Assembly: GCA_963665215.2 (NCBI GenBank)
Contig: CAXXWW010000008.1
Coordinates: 1-64,000, forward strand
Direction: 5' to 3'
Source: G963665215 sp963665215
GTDB lineage: Bacteria; Chloroflexota; Dehalococcoidia; Lucifugimonadales; CAUZJF01
DNA length: 64,000 nucleotides
Notes under the pieces: model-generated
Told to the model about the DNA's origin: nothing
The model's database searches: none
The model's input: the letters and a program-made list of their open reading frames with translations, nothing else
Position numbers and translations under genes: made by a program
In this document: positions 49,766-58,938 of the stretch, piece after piece
How positions within the stretch are numbered: the first letter of the stretch is position 1
How the letters are laid out: every line of letters begins with the position of its first letter

Positions 49766-51178
49766 ATGGCGGACGACGAATATCAATACGAATTGCTGGT
49801 GATCGGCTCCGGCCCGGCCGGGCAGCGTGGGGCGGTCCAGGCCGCCAAGGAGGGCAAGCGGGTCGCGCTCGTGGAGCGCAACGAGGACATCGGCGGCGTA
49901 ATGCTTAACACCGGCACCATTCCCAGCAAGGCGATGCGGGAGGCGGCAATGTATCTGACGGGCTACCGGGAGCGGGCAGTGTACGGTGAGTCTATCAGGT
50001 CCAAGCAGGACATCGGGATGCAGGACCTGCTTAAACGGACCGATCACGTCATGCGCAACGAGATCGACGTCATGAGGCACCAGCTTTTGCGGAACCGGGT
50101 GGAGCTTGTCACCGCTGAGGCCTCGTTCGTCGCCCCCCACACTATACGCCTGAGCTTCCCCGACGGAAAGGGATATCGTGAGGTCTCCTCCGCCAATGTC
50201 TTGATCGCCACCGGCAGCTCATCCACCAAGGCTGAACACATCCCTTTTGACGGGAAGCGCGTCTTTCTTAGCGACGACATCCTCAACCTTGATAGGCTGC
50301 CGCGCTCCATGACCATCGTGGGAGCGGGAGTCATAGGCCTTGAGTACGCCAGCATCTTCGCCACGCTCGGCGTCCGGGTGACCTTGGTAGACAAGCTCCC
50401 TCGCCTGCTGCCCTTTGTAGACGCCGAGATCATTGAGACGCTTGTCTACCAGCTCCGGGATTACCGTGTCACGCTACGCCTGGGCGAGGAGGTCAGCGGG
50501 ATCGAGCCGGTAGAGGACGCGCGGGGAGAGCGCGTCATGATTCACCTGGCCAGCGGCAAGCAGATCGTAACCGAGAAGGCGCTATACAGTATCGGCCGCA
50601 CCGGGGCCACCGACAAACTCGACCTTCCGGCAGCCGGACTGGAGGCTGACGAGCGGGGCCGGCTCAAGGTGAACTCCTTCTACCAGACGAGTGTCCCGCA
50701 CATATATGCCGCCGGCGACGTGATCGGATTCCCCAGCCTGGCTTCAACCTCTTCCCAGCAGGGACGGCTGGCAGCGTGCCACGCCTTCGGCGTCGAGGTC
50801 AAGAGCGTCCCCGAGCACTTTCCCCTTGGAATCTACACCATACCTGAGATATCCACGGTTGGACGGAACGAAGAAGAGCTTACCGATGAGGCCATACCCT
50901 ACGAGGTCGGCAAGGCGCAGTACCGTGAGATCGCCCGCGGCCAGATCATCGGCGACAGCACGGGCATCCTGAAGCTGCTCTTCCACCTGGAAACCAGAGA
51001 TCTGCTCGGCGTGCATATCATCGGGGAGGGCGCCAGTGAGCTGGTGCACATAGGGCAGGCAGTCCTGGCGTTCGGCGGCCAGGTCGACTACTTCGTGGAC
51101 ACGGTCTTCAACTATCCCACGCTGGCCGAGGCCTACAAGACCGCCGCGCATGACGGAATCAACCGACTTGCCAGATGA
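49766..51178 (+). CDS. sth: Soluble pyridine nucleotide transhydrogenase (Sth-like flavoprotein)
   Basis: 470 residues of the flavoprotein disulfide reductase fold. FAD motif LLVIGSGPAGQRGAVQAAKEG at the N-terminus, NAD motif TIVGAGVIGLEYASIFATLG, the second FAD segment HIYAAGDVIGFPSLASTSS, and the dimerisation domain. The redox-active C-x4-C is replaced in GGVMLNTGTIPSKAMREA, the mark of Sth as opposed to lipoamide dehydrogenase. It should move hydride between NADPH and NADH. ATG 49766 follows GGAGG. It has no operon partner. Confidence 0.92.
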   Translation: MADDEYQYELLVIGSGPAGQRGAVQAAKEGKRVALVERNEDIGGVMLNTGTIPSKAMREAAMYLTGYRERAVYGESIRSKQDIGMQDLLKRTDHVMRNEIDVMRHQLLRNRVELVTAEASFVAPHTIRLSFPDGKGYREVSSANVLIATGSSSTKAEHIPFDGKRVFLSDDILNLDRLPRSMTIVGAGVIGLEYASIFATLGVRVTLVDKLPRLLPFVDAEIIETLVYQLRDYRVTLRLGEEVSGIEPVEDARGERVMIHLASGKQIVTEKALYSIGRTGATDKLDLPAAGLEADERGRLKVNSFYQTSVPHIYAAGDVIGFPSLASTSSQQGRLAACHAFGVEVKSVPEHFPLGIYTIPEISTVGRNEEELTDEAIPYEVGKAQYREIARGQIIGDSTGILKLLFHLETRDLLGVHIIGEGASELVHIGQAVLAFGGQVDYFVDTVFNYPTLAEAYKTAAHDGINRLAR

Positions 51179-51446
51179 GGCTCTCCCCGCAGGGTGAAGG
51201 AGGTCTCCACGCCTGGGGTCTGACAATGCCTGTGCCCAACCACTTGACACTTCAAAATGCCTCACCACTCGGCCGGGTGCTCGGCTCAAGCAGAGCCCCG
51301 TTCTGATTGGCTGGAGCATGGGCGGACTCGTGGCGATGATGAGCCCGTCATCGGGCCGCGCCGCCGTACGTTAGACGTTCAGAGGGAGCCGCCTGGTCGA
51401 GTATCAGGTTGATGAAATACGGGGTGTGCAGAGGGGCGAAGCCCCG

Positions 51447-51500
51447 GCGCCTGTCCTGAGCCCGCCGAAGGGCCGGGTGTCTGAGGGTGTCCCTCAGATA
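51447..51500. repeat. Composite repeat upstream of the sulfite oxidase-like gene
   Basis: A variant of the CCTGAGCCTGTCGAAGGG repeat (CCTGAGCCCGCCGAAGGGCC) is followed by the stem-loop CTGAGGG-TGT-CCCTCAG (51481-51497). The same stem-loop, as TGAGGGTGTCCCTCAGAT, recurs downstream of the gene at 52197-52214. Confidence 0.75.
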
Positions 51501-51562
51501 TGAGTTCCTCCCTTCCCGTCCAGGAAGGGGGCCGGGGGGATGGTCCAGTAGAAAGGACAGAG

Positions 51563-52177
51563 ATGCTCAAGAAGCTGGGACGAGTGACGAAGATCAAGCA
51601 GCAGCGCGACGGTGCGAAGGCGCCACCCGGCCAGTATGTGACAGAAAAATTTCCGGTCCTGACCTTCGGCCCAACGCCCAAGATCGACCTCGACACATGG
51701 CGGTTCAGGGTCTTCGGACTCGTGGAGGATGAGCTGGAATTGGACTGGCAACAGTTCTTCAGCCTGGACAAGACAACAGTTGACGCCGAGTTCCATTGCG
51801 TCACCCAGTGGAGTCGCCTGGACAATACATGGGAGGGCGTCGCCTTCAACGAGCTGATAAAGCTCGTCAAGCCCAAACCACAGGCAAAGTTCGTCATGGT
51901 CCATTGCTACGGCGGCTACACGACCAATCTGGCGCTGGACGCCCTCCAGGACAGCGACGTCCTTTTTGCCCACCGGCACGATGGCGCGCCACTCCCGGCC
52001 GAGCACGGCGGCCCTCTGCGCCTGGTCGTGCCCAAACGGTACGGCTGGAAGAGCGCCAAATGGGTAAACGGTGTGGAGCTCTTGGCCCAGGACGCACCCG
52101 GGTTCTGGGAGCAACGGGGCTATCACATGGAGGGTGACCCGCTGAAAGAGCAGCGGTTCTGGGACCGCCTGGGCTAG
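51563..52177 (+). CDS. Sulfite oxidase-fold molybdopterin oxidoreductase (YuiH-like)
   Basis: 204 residues with the molybdopterin-binding sulfite oxidase core: WRFRVFGLVEDELELDWQQF, AEFHCVTQWSRLDNTWEGV with the molybdenum-ligand Cys79, VHCYGGYTTNLALDAL, and LRLVVPKRYGWKSAKWVNGVELL. It lacks the C-terminal dimerisation domain, haem domain and a Tat signal, so it is a short cytoplasmic member. The open frame to 51500 starts inside the upstream repeat; ATG 51563 follows AGGA. Physiological substrate unknown. Confidence 0.9.
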   Translation: MLKKLGRVTKIKQQRDGAKAPPGQYVTEKFPVLTFGPTPKIDLDTWRFRVFGLVEDELELDWQQFFSLDKTTVDAEFHCVTQWSRLDNTWEGVAFNELIKLVKPKPQAKFVMVHCYGGYTTNLALDALQDSDVLFAHRHDGAPLPAEHGGPLRLVVPKRYGWKSAKWVNGVELLAQDAPGFWEQRGYHMEGDPLKEQRFWDRLG

Positions 52178-52196
52178 CGTAGGCGTACCACGCGGA

Positions 52197-52275
52197 TGAG
52201 GGTGTCCCTCAGATCTGATTACTGAACCATTCCTGGCCAGAGCTTGTCCTGAGTCTGTCGAAGGAAGGGGGGCCA
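52197..52275. repeat. Second composite repeat, downstream of the sulfite oxidase-like gene
   Basis: TGAGGGTGTCCCTCAGAT at 52197-52214 is identical over 18 bases to 51482-51499. About 27 bases later comes CTTGTCCTGAGTCTGTCGAA, a variant of the GAGCCTGTCGAAGG repeat. The gene is thus bracketed by directly repeated stem-loops. Confidence 0.75.
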
Positions 52276-52289
52276 GGATATCAAGCAGT

Positions 52290-52320
52290 AAAAAGCCCGG
52301 CCCTCTCGTGCGAGAGGGCC
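52290..52320 (-). terminator. Intrinsic terminator on the minus strand
   Basis: A perfect ten-base stem, GGCCCTCTCG (52299-52308) and CGAGAGGGCC (52311-52320), is followed on the minus strand by GGGCTTTTTA. It would end transcripts from the zinc-ribbon gene about 210 bp upstream. Confidence 0.8.
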
Positions 52321-52454
52321 GCGGACGTCGGAGGGCGGGAAGCAGGACTGTGGGGCGGACTCGACAACCCTATGCAACCTTCTCCTTACGGTCTGATTTT
52401 TGTGCAACCATGATTCTCTCGTAAAAAGTCTGTGCAGGTTGAATTAGAACAAAC

Positions 52455-52472
52455 GTACCCACACCTGGGTAC
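52455..52472. promoter_or_regulatory. Perfect palindrome GTACCCA-CACC-TGGGTAC
   Basis: An 18-base inverted repeat with seven-base arms, overlapping a TACAAT hexamer (52470-52475), in the 3' region of the zinc-ribbon gene. It may be an operator or a hairpin; no gene clearly starts just after it on the plus strand. Confidence 0.3.
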
Positions 52473-52527
52473 AATATACAGTCTCTGTTCCGCACACTAC
52501 CCCAACATACGGTAGCGCGCAGATGTG

Positions 52528-52710
52528 CTAAATCGCTGGAACTTCCTCAAAACGGGTTTTTACGAGGGAATCAACCATGGACAGCATGTCGTCGTCCTTG
52601 GCGATATCCACCATGAGCCCGCACATCAGACACTCTTTGTAATCGCCGTAAATGTCGCCGGAGACATGCATGTCCCCTTCACATCGAGGACACGCCTTGA
52701 ATAGCAGCAT
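52528..52710 (-). CDS. Small zinc-ribbon protein
   Basis: 60 residues from ATG 52710: MLLFKACPRCEGDMHVSGDI followed by YGDYKECLMCGLMVDIAKDD. Two C-x-x-C pairs (CPRC, CLMC) form a single zinc ribbon; the remainder is acidic. AGGAGG lies eight bases upstream. A GTG at 52719 is in frame, but the ribosome-binding site would be too close. Function unknown; it ends before a strong terminator and is divergent from the hspR operon. Confidence 0.75.
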   Translation of the reverse strand: MLLFKACPRCEGDMHVSGDIYGDYKECLMCGLMVDIAKDDDMLSMVDSLVKTRFEEVPAI

Positions 52711-52934
52711 CTCACTCACCTCCTTAAATACACCTCACGCCCATGGCCTGTTCGACAGGTGCCTGCCTACGTTCTCAGTTTTCATCGGGGGGCCTGGCCT
52801 GTGCAGGCGCCACCGCTTGTAGGCACTTGGACTTGGGAAACGACCTGCCCTTTACTTACGTTAGAGTGGCTTTTTCGGATTTGGGTTCCTCGCCGACCAA
52901 TCACTCCCGTATCAAAGCCCGGCATATTATATCT

Positions 52935-52964
52935 CTTGACACAGAGCGTGTCAACGTTTATAAT
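52935..52964 (+). promoter_or_regulatory. Heat-shock promoter with embedded HAIR operator (HspR site)
   Basis: Consensus TTGACA (52936-52941), 17-base spacer, consensus TATAAT (52959-52964). Overlapping the -35 and spacer is the inverted repeat CTTGA-N11-TCAAC (52935-52955), also seen as TTGACAC-AGAGC-GTGTCAA, which fits the HAIR element CTTGAGT-N7-ACTCAAG bound by HspR. HspR binding here would block the promoter. It controls the hspR-grpE-dnaK operon. Confidence 0.85.
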
Positions 52965-53153
52965 CTCACCGTCGCCCTGCTAGGTTAGTTGGACAGGGTT
53001 AACGCCTATGAAACCTACTACATACAGGCCTGAGAAGCGGTCTCTCATGCCCAACTCGCATAGTACAACGATTGTGCCGGGGAGTAGGTTAGGCGTGACT
53101 CACGCGCGCTCTCGTCAGAGGGGCCTCTGTCCGCAGCCTCGAGGTCGACGGCC

Positions 53154-53540
53154 ATGAGGGAACGGCGCTCCGCATCAAGAGTCCGGGGTGGTCTCGACCA
53201 GGTGGAGGGAGTCTACATAATTAGCGTGGCCGCCCGCATCCTCGAGATGCACCCTCAGACCCTCCGAAAGTACGAGCGCGCCGGGTTTGTCACACCGTCC
53301 CGCACAGGCGGAATGTTGCGCCTCTATTCGGAGGTGGACATCGCGCGGTTGAAGCTAATAAAACATCTGGTCGGAGACCTGGGGCTTAATCTGGCGGGCG
53401 TGCAGCTGGTGCTGAACGTGTTCAACCATCTGCTCGGAGTCCACAAGCGACAGAACGCCGTCGAAGACAGCTCCCTCAGCCGCTTTTTGGCGGAGAGCCT
53501 GGACGAGATGTTTGAGCTGATTCACGCTCATCAGCCCTGA
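53154..53540 (+). CDS. hspR: Heat-shock repressor HspR (MerR family)
   Basis: 128 residues. MerR-type winged helix with the HspR signature: VYIISVAARILEMHPQTLRKYERAGFVTPSRT, then GMLRLYSEVDIARLKLIKHL and GLNLAGVQLVLN. HspR represses chaperone operons through HAIR sites, using DnaK as corepressor. The HAIR site about 200 bp upstream indicates autoregulation. ATG 53154 follows GAGGT. It is the first gene of the operon, 26 bp before grpE. Confidence 0.95.
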   Translation: MRERRSASRVRGGLDQVEGVYIISVAARILEMHPQTLRKYERAGFVTPSRTGGMLRLYSEVDIARLKLIKHLVGDLGLNLAGVQLVLNVFNHLLGVHKRQNAVEDSSLSRFLAESLDEMFELIHAHQP

Positions 53541-53566
53541 TCTACCTGTGTAGGAGAAGCGAACTC

Positions 53567-54154
53567 ATGGACGAAAAAGACCAACCGCCCGACGCGCCTT
53601 CGCCTGAGGAGGACCAGCCGGGGACCCCCGAGTCGGAGGACGTCGCCTTTCTGCGGGAACAGCTCGAAGAGGCGCTGAGGGAAAAAGACCAGTTCCGCAC
53701 GATGGCTCAGCGCGCTCAGGCCGACCTGATGAACCTCCGGCGCCGGGCCGCCGAGGAGTTGGGGGAGCAGAGGCGCTCGGCCAACTCCGAGTTGCTCCTC
53801 AAGATGCTGTCCCTGGCTGACGACCTGGAGCGCGCCCTCTCCCTGATACCCGAGGACGCCGTCGCGCCGGGATGGCTTGATGGGGTGCGCCTGGTGCGGC
53901 GAAATATCAGTAACATCTTGGAATCGGAAGGGGTCAGCAAGATCGAGGCGGTGGGAAGGCCCTTCGAGCCATGGGAATTCGAGGCTGTCCAGTACGCGGA
54001 AACGTCCGACGCAGATGAAGGCCAGGTCATCCAGGTGCTGCGCGAGGGCTACAAACACCGAGACAAGGTCCTGCGAGCGGCCCAGGTCGTTGTCGCCAAA
54101 AAACCGGAATCGAAAGCTGATGCGCCTGAGACCACAGAGGAGGAGCCTGAATAA
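53567..54154 (+). CDS. grpE: Nucleotide exchange factor GrpE
   Basis: 195 residues. An acidic disordered N-terminus, then a long coiled coil (VAFLREQLEEALREKDQFRTMAQRAQADLMNLRRRAAEE-type heptads) and the C-terminal beta wing with QVLREGYKHRDKVLRAAQVVV, the GrpE signature. It releases ADP from DnaK. ATG follows AGGAGA. The stop codon overlaps the dnaK start (TAATG), so the two are translationally coupled. Confidence 0.97.
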   Translation: MDEKDQPPDAPSPEEDQPGTPESEDVAFLREQLEEALREKDQFRTMAQRAQADLMNLRRRAAEELGEQRRSANSELLLKMLSLADDLERALSLIPEDAVAPGWLDGVRLVRRNISNILESEGVSKIEAVGRPFEPWEFEAVQYAETSDADEGQVIQVLREGYKHRDKVLRAAQVVVAKKPESKADAPETTEEEPE

Positions 54155-56055
54155 TGCCTAAGGTATTGGGAATCGATCTGGGAACAACCAACTCTTGCAT
54201 GGCCGTCATAGAGGCCGGCGAGCCGCGAGTCCTAGAGAACTCGGAAGGAGCGCGGACAACCCCATCCGTCGTCGCCATCAATCCCAAGAGCGGTGAGCGG
54301 TACACGGGGCTGACCGCAAAACGACAGGCCGTGACCAACCCCGAGAACACTGTATTCTCAGTGAAGCGGTTCATGGGCCGGCGCTTCGCAGACGAGACCA
54401 TACAGAGTGACGCCAAGCTGGTGCCTTTCAATGTGACGAAACACACCAATGGCGATGCTTACGTCACCATGGGTGAAAAGCAGTTCTCACCGCCCGAGGT
54501 CTCGGCCATGATCCTGCAGAAGCTCAAGCAGGATGCCGAGGCCAAGCTGGGGGAGAAGATCACACAGGCGGTCATCACCGTGCCGGCCTACTTCAACGAC
54601 AGCCAGCGGAACGCCACCAAGGACGCAGGGAGGATCGCGGGCCTCGAGGTGCTGCGCATAATCAACGAGCCGACCGCGGCATCGCTGGCGTACGGGCTGG
54701 ACAAAAAGACCGAGGAGAAGATCGCGGTCTACGATCTGGGCGGCGGCACCTTCGACATCACCATCCTCCAGATCGGTGAGGGCGTGTTCGAGGTCAAGGC
54801 CACCAATGGCGATACCCACCTCGGCGGCGACGACTACGACCAGCGCATCATCGACTGGATCTGCGAAGAGTTCCTGCGGGACCAGGGCATCGACCTCAAG
54901 CAGGACCGCATGGCCTTGCAGCGGCTCAGGGAGTCGGCCGAGAGGGCGAAGGTCGAGCTCTCCACCCTGATGCAGACGGAGATCAACCTCCCATTCATAA
55001 CCGCGGACGCCTCCGGGCCAAAGCACCTGGTCATGACCCTCATGCGTTCGAAGCTGGAGCAGCTGGTCGGCGACCTGGTCCAACAGACCATCGAGCCTTG
55101 CAAGCTGGCCCTGGCCGACGCCGGAATCGCCTCCTCCGACATTCAGGAGGTGATACTGGTCGGCGGAATGACACGTATGCCCGCGGTCCAGAAGGCCGTC
55201 ATCGACCTGTTCGGCAGAGAGCCTCACCAGGGGGTTAACCCCGACGAGGTGGTGGCCGTCGGCGCCGCCATTGAGGGGGGGGTCCTGCAGGGCGAGGTCC
55301 AGGACCTGCTCCTCCTGGATGTGACGCCTCTTACCCTTGGCATCGAGACCCTCGGGGGCGTCACCACCTCATTGATCACGCGCAACACCACAATACCAAC
55401 CGCCAAGACCGAGGTGTTCACCACCGCGGCGGACGGGCAGACCAGCGTCGAGGTGCATGTGCTCCAGGGCGAGCGTAGCATGGCCCCCGAGAACAAGACC
55501 ATCGGCAGGTTCATGCTGGACGGCATCCTGCCCGCACCCAGAGGTGCGCCTCAGATTGAGGTGACGTTCGACATCAACGCCGACGGCATCCTAAGCGTCT
55601 CCGCCAAGGACAAGGGCACCGGCAAGGAGCAGCGCATAACGATTACCGCCAGCTCCGGTCTGTCCAAGGACGAGATCGAGAGCATGATCAATGACGCCGA
55701 GCTGCATGCCGAGGAGGACAGGCGTAGGCAGGAAGAGGCGGAGCTGCGAAACGGCGCCGAGACCGCGGCCTTCACGGCCGAGAAGCTGCTCAGCGACAAT
55801 GTCGACAAGGTCCCCAGCGAGCTTAAAGAGGAGATCGAGGGCAAGATCTCCACGCTGCGCACCGCCCTCCAGGGCGACGATACCGGCCAGATCAGCACTG
55901 CGCTACAGGACCTGCAGACGTCGGTCCAGAAGGTCGGGGAGGCAGTCTACAGCCAGGCCCAGCCCGAATCTGGTAGCTCTGAGCCCGAGGGCGACTCGGG
56001 GGAAGAGGATAGCCAGCCCGACGATACGGTCGAGGGCGAGTACCGTGAGGTGTAG
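54154..56055 (+). CDS. dnaK: Chaperone DnaK (Hsp70)
   Basis: 633 residues. Hsp70 signatures: VLGIDLGTTNSCMAV, YDLGGGTFDITIL, and VILVGGMTRMPAVQ; the linker DLLLLDVTPLTLGIET leads to the substrate domain and a C-terminal lid ending in an acidic, Ser/Glu-rich tail SQPDDTVEGEYREV. ATG overlaps the grpE stop, with GAGGAGGAG in front. Part of the HspR-controlled operon; dnaJ is encoded elsewhere at 11493. Confidence 0.98.
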   Translation: MPKVLGIDLGTTNSCMAVIEAGEPRVLENSEGARTTPSVVAINPKSGERYTGLTAKRQAVTNPENTVFSVKRFMGRRFADETIQSDAKLVPFNVTKHTNGDAYVTMGEKQFSPPEVSAMILQKLKQDAEAKLGEKITQAVITVPAYFNDSQRNATKDAGRIAGLEVLRIINEPTAASLAYGLDKKTEEKIAVYDLGGGTFDITILQIGEGVFEVKATNGDTHLGGDDYDQRIIDWICEEFLRDQGIDLKQDRMALQRLRESAERAKVELSTLMQTEINLPFITADASGPKHLVMTLMRSKLEQLVGDLVQQTIEPCKLALADAGIASSDIQEVILVGGMTRMPAVQKAVIDLFGREPHQGVNPDEVVAVGAAIEGGVLQGEVQDLLLLDVTPLTLGIETLGGVTTSLITRNTTIPTAKTEVFTTAADGQTSVEVHVLQGERSMAPENKTIGRFMLDGILPAPRGAPQIEVTFDINADGILSVSAKDKGTGKEQRITITASSGLSKDEIESMINDAELHAEEDRRRQEEAELRNGAETAAFTAEKLLSDNVDKVPSELKEEIEGKISTLRTALQGDDTGQISTALQDLQTSVQKVGEAVYSQAQPESGSSEPEGDSGEEDSQPDDTVEGEYREV

Positions 56056-56661
56056 AGGGCTACCCTACACCCGTTTGCTGGAGATGCCCATCATAAGACG
56101 GTGACAATTGGCTCCCCGCGCAGGGGGATTTTGCGAACTTTTGTGGTCGCCATCACCGGAGTGGCCCTGCGGGACCGTCGCAAGAATCCATAGGCCCGCG
56201 CCCGATTCGCCTTCGCCCAAGACCTGCCTAGCGGCCATCACGCCAGCAACTCACCCGCGTTGTGGTCAAGTATGGCTGCGCTATTGCGAGGCAGCAAGAT
56301 GTTGATGTGTATTTGGATCTGTTCCCTTGTGAAGGGCATTGCGGCGATCGTGGAAACTAACGCTCCGAATCGACGGAGCAGCGAGAGCCGGTAGTCATGC
56401 AGACATTCCTCAAAGGCGTACCCTTGAATGCCATTATCGACCGGGATTTGGTGATAGTCGCCTAAGAGATCCATCTCTATTGCACGTCGATCTTCCGGAT
56501 GTAAGTCCTCACTCAAGAAGTAGGCCACGTCACATATCCCACGCCCGAGGCCCATAAGCTGCCAATCGATGACGGCAAATGGGATACTGCCTTCTGGCGT
56601 TCCGAAGATAAGATTGTCGAGTGAGTAATCCCCGTGAAGCAGCGTTCGCGGCGATGTTCTA

Positions 56662-57898
56662 GTGGTCCAACATCATTGAAATGAATACCATGATAGTCAT
56701 TGTTCCTCTTGGGGGTTCAATCGTAACGTTGAACCGAGGAGGAACCATGATGTCTACCAAGAAGTACCGTATCAGACTGACTACCGACGAACAACAGGAA
56801 CTCAACGCCTTGGTCTCACGCGGTCGGGCTGCGGCGTACAAACAGACCCATGCGCGCATTCTGCTGATGAGCGATGAGTCACGCTCGGACGGGGGAATGA
56901 AGGACGCGGACATCACCAGCGCGCTCGGTGTGGGACAGTCAACGGTCGAGCGAATACGCAAGCGCTGTGTGGAGGAGGGGGTCGAGTCTGCGCTGAATCG
57001 CAAAAAGCAACTGCGTCGGCGTCAAAAGAGACTGGACGGCGAAGGTGAAGCACGGTTGATAGCGATGGCCTGCGGGGAACCGCCGGAGGGGCGTGCCAGT
57101 TGGACCCTGAAGCTGTTGGCTGACCAGTTGGTCGAGTGTGAGATAGTCGGGACCATTAGCACCGAGACGGTTCGCCAGGCGCTTAAAAAAAAACGAACTG
57201 AAGCCGTGGCTGAAGCAGAGTTGGTGCATCCCGCCCGGTCAGAGCGCGGAGTTTGTGTGCGCGATGGAAGACGTACTGGAGGTCTACCAACGGCCGTACG
57301 ATGGGAATGAGGTTCTGGTGTGCATGGATGAGACGAGCAAACAGCAAGTCAAGGAGACGCGAGTGCCGCGTCCCGCAGCGCCCGGCTTATCGGCGGCATA
57401 CGACTACGAATACGAGCGCAATGGAGTGAGCAGCCTGTTCATGCTGTTTGCACCGTTGGACGGATGGCGCCGAGTCGAGGTCAGAGAGCGTCGCACGAAG
57501 GTGGACTGGGCGCATGTGATAAAGGAACTGGTCGACGAGGACTACCCTGACAGAGACCGGATCGTGCTGGTAATGGACAATCTCAACACTCACAAGCTGT
57601 CCTCGCTATACGAGGCATTCGAGCCTGCTGAGGCGAGGCGTATAGCTGAGCGACTGGAGATACACTACACTCCCAAACACGGGAGTTGGTTGAATATGGC
57701 GGAGATAGAGATCGGTGTGCTGGCTCGACAGTGCCTGGACCGACGGATTGCCAATCAAGACATCCTGCGCGGCGAGGTCAATGCTTGGCAGAATCAACGC
57801 AACCGGGATGTGATACGAGTGGATTGGCGCTTCACTACCGAGGATGCGCGCATCAAGCTAAAGTCACTCTACCCATCAATACAAAAACGTTGAACCAC
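56662..57898 (+). mobile_element. IS630-family insertion sequence
   Basis: 1237 bp. Imperfect terminal repeats GTGGTCCAACAT at the left and GTGGTTCAACGT read from the right. The target TA is duplicated (56660-56661 and 57899-57900), the hallmark of IS630/Tc1-mariner transposition. It lies inside the phosphotransferase gene in opposite orientation. Confidence 0.95.
56681..57893 (+). CDS. IS630 transposase in two frames joined at an A9 run
   Basis: The first frame (56681-57310) encodes the N-terminal HTH part, e.g. ITSALGVGQSTVERIRKRCV. The second (open from about 57190 and ending 57893) encodes the catalytic core: VLVCMDETSKQ, RIVLVMDNLNTHKLS and HGSWLNMAEIEIGVL, the D-D-E triad. The shift lies at nine A (57185-57193); moving +1 there gives TVRQALKKNELKPW, a natural junction. 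Either a slippage-type frameshift makes the full protein, or one extra A inactivates it. The upper coordinates span both frames. Confidence 0.85.
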
Positions 57899-58565
57899 TA
57901 GTAAGGTGCCGCATAATACTCGCCCGATGCTGACCAAGTCGTTCCCCAATTTCCTTGATCGGGTCAGGTAAGCGGTGCTCGGCTTGTCTCAAGAAGTCCG
58001 GCCACCATCGGTTATGAGCGTCTCTTAGCACAACAGGGTCAAAGTCAACGTCTGTCAGCCAGCTTATTTCTTCGAACTGTGGCTTCTCCCACCAGGTGGC
58101 GTGGAAATTAGCGATCTGGTGGATGGCAAGCTTCGCCTGTTCAAGGGAACAGCCGGCGACCTTTGAGCCACTGCCTGCCGGGCCTAGGTCCTCCAGCAGA
58201 AGGATATGCATGCCCGTCTCGGTGTTGATATCGCTGTAGTAGCAGGTTGGTGTTGGGAGCGAGGTTTGATGCGCCAAACGCTGGTAGAAGCGAACCTCTC
58301 GCTCATACGCAGCAATTGTGTTGGGCCGCATGCGCATTTTCAGCGCTGCTGAGGAGAATTTGGCGATCAACGACTGCGGCGCGCCCGCTTCATCTAGATC
58401 ATAATCGAGACCCAAGCGGGCGATTTGCGCGAAGAACCCTCTGCCCTCGGCAAGCGGCCCGGCTTCGAATGAGGCAACAGCGGCCTTGTTGATTGTGCCC
58501 CCTTCGCGGAGGGCTGAAGTGAGCCAGTCGGCGCTCAGGTCTTCGGGGCCGGCGGGGATTTTCAT

Positions 58566-58938
58566 CGGTTGTCTCTTCTCACAGGGGCTATATTGAAGGA
58601 GCGCGCCCGGAGACGGTTGCAGGTGAACTGAGGCTGTAGGGGGCTAGAGCGTCATCCTGAGAGCTGTGAATAAGTCCTGTTTTGTTGGGGAATCAGGCCA
58701 AGATTCAGCTACGAATAAGAGCCCCAAAGTGGCCTTAGATCCAAGAAAGTCACAAACTCTGACGACGACCGCTCAAAGTGCTCGGAGTGTCTAGCAAAAG
58801 TTTGCTGGCTCCCCGGGTGGGGTTCGGACCGACTGCCGAAGTCCCTCAGCCATCTGCGTCACCATCATATCCCGAGGCTCATTGGGTCGAAAAGCTTGTA
58901 GCTTTTCCGGCCATGTCTTGAGCCAAGCACGCTTGTGC
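58566..58938. other. Intergenic region
   Basis: No gene recognised between the phosphotransferase start and the HDAC-like gene stop; no clear terminator or repeat either. Confidence 0.35.

Larger units (their letters stand above)
56238..58565 (-). pseudogene. Phosphotransferase-family gene split by an IS630 element
   Basis: The N-terminal part (58565 to 57899) begins MKIPAGPEDLSADWLTSALR and has GMHILLLEDLGPAGSGSKVAG. The C-terminal part (56659 to 56238) carries the catalytic loop LLHGDYSLDNLIFGTPEG and FAVIDWQLMGLGRG, the aminoglycoside/choline-kinase-like H-G-D and D-W motifs. Removing the IS and one TA copy joins them in frame as RHLTRTSPRTLLHGDY, restoring 362 residues with no other damage. 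The insertion is therefore recent. Substrate unknown; such kinases act on small hydroxylated molecules or acyl-CoA-pathway intermediates. Confidence 0.92.
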
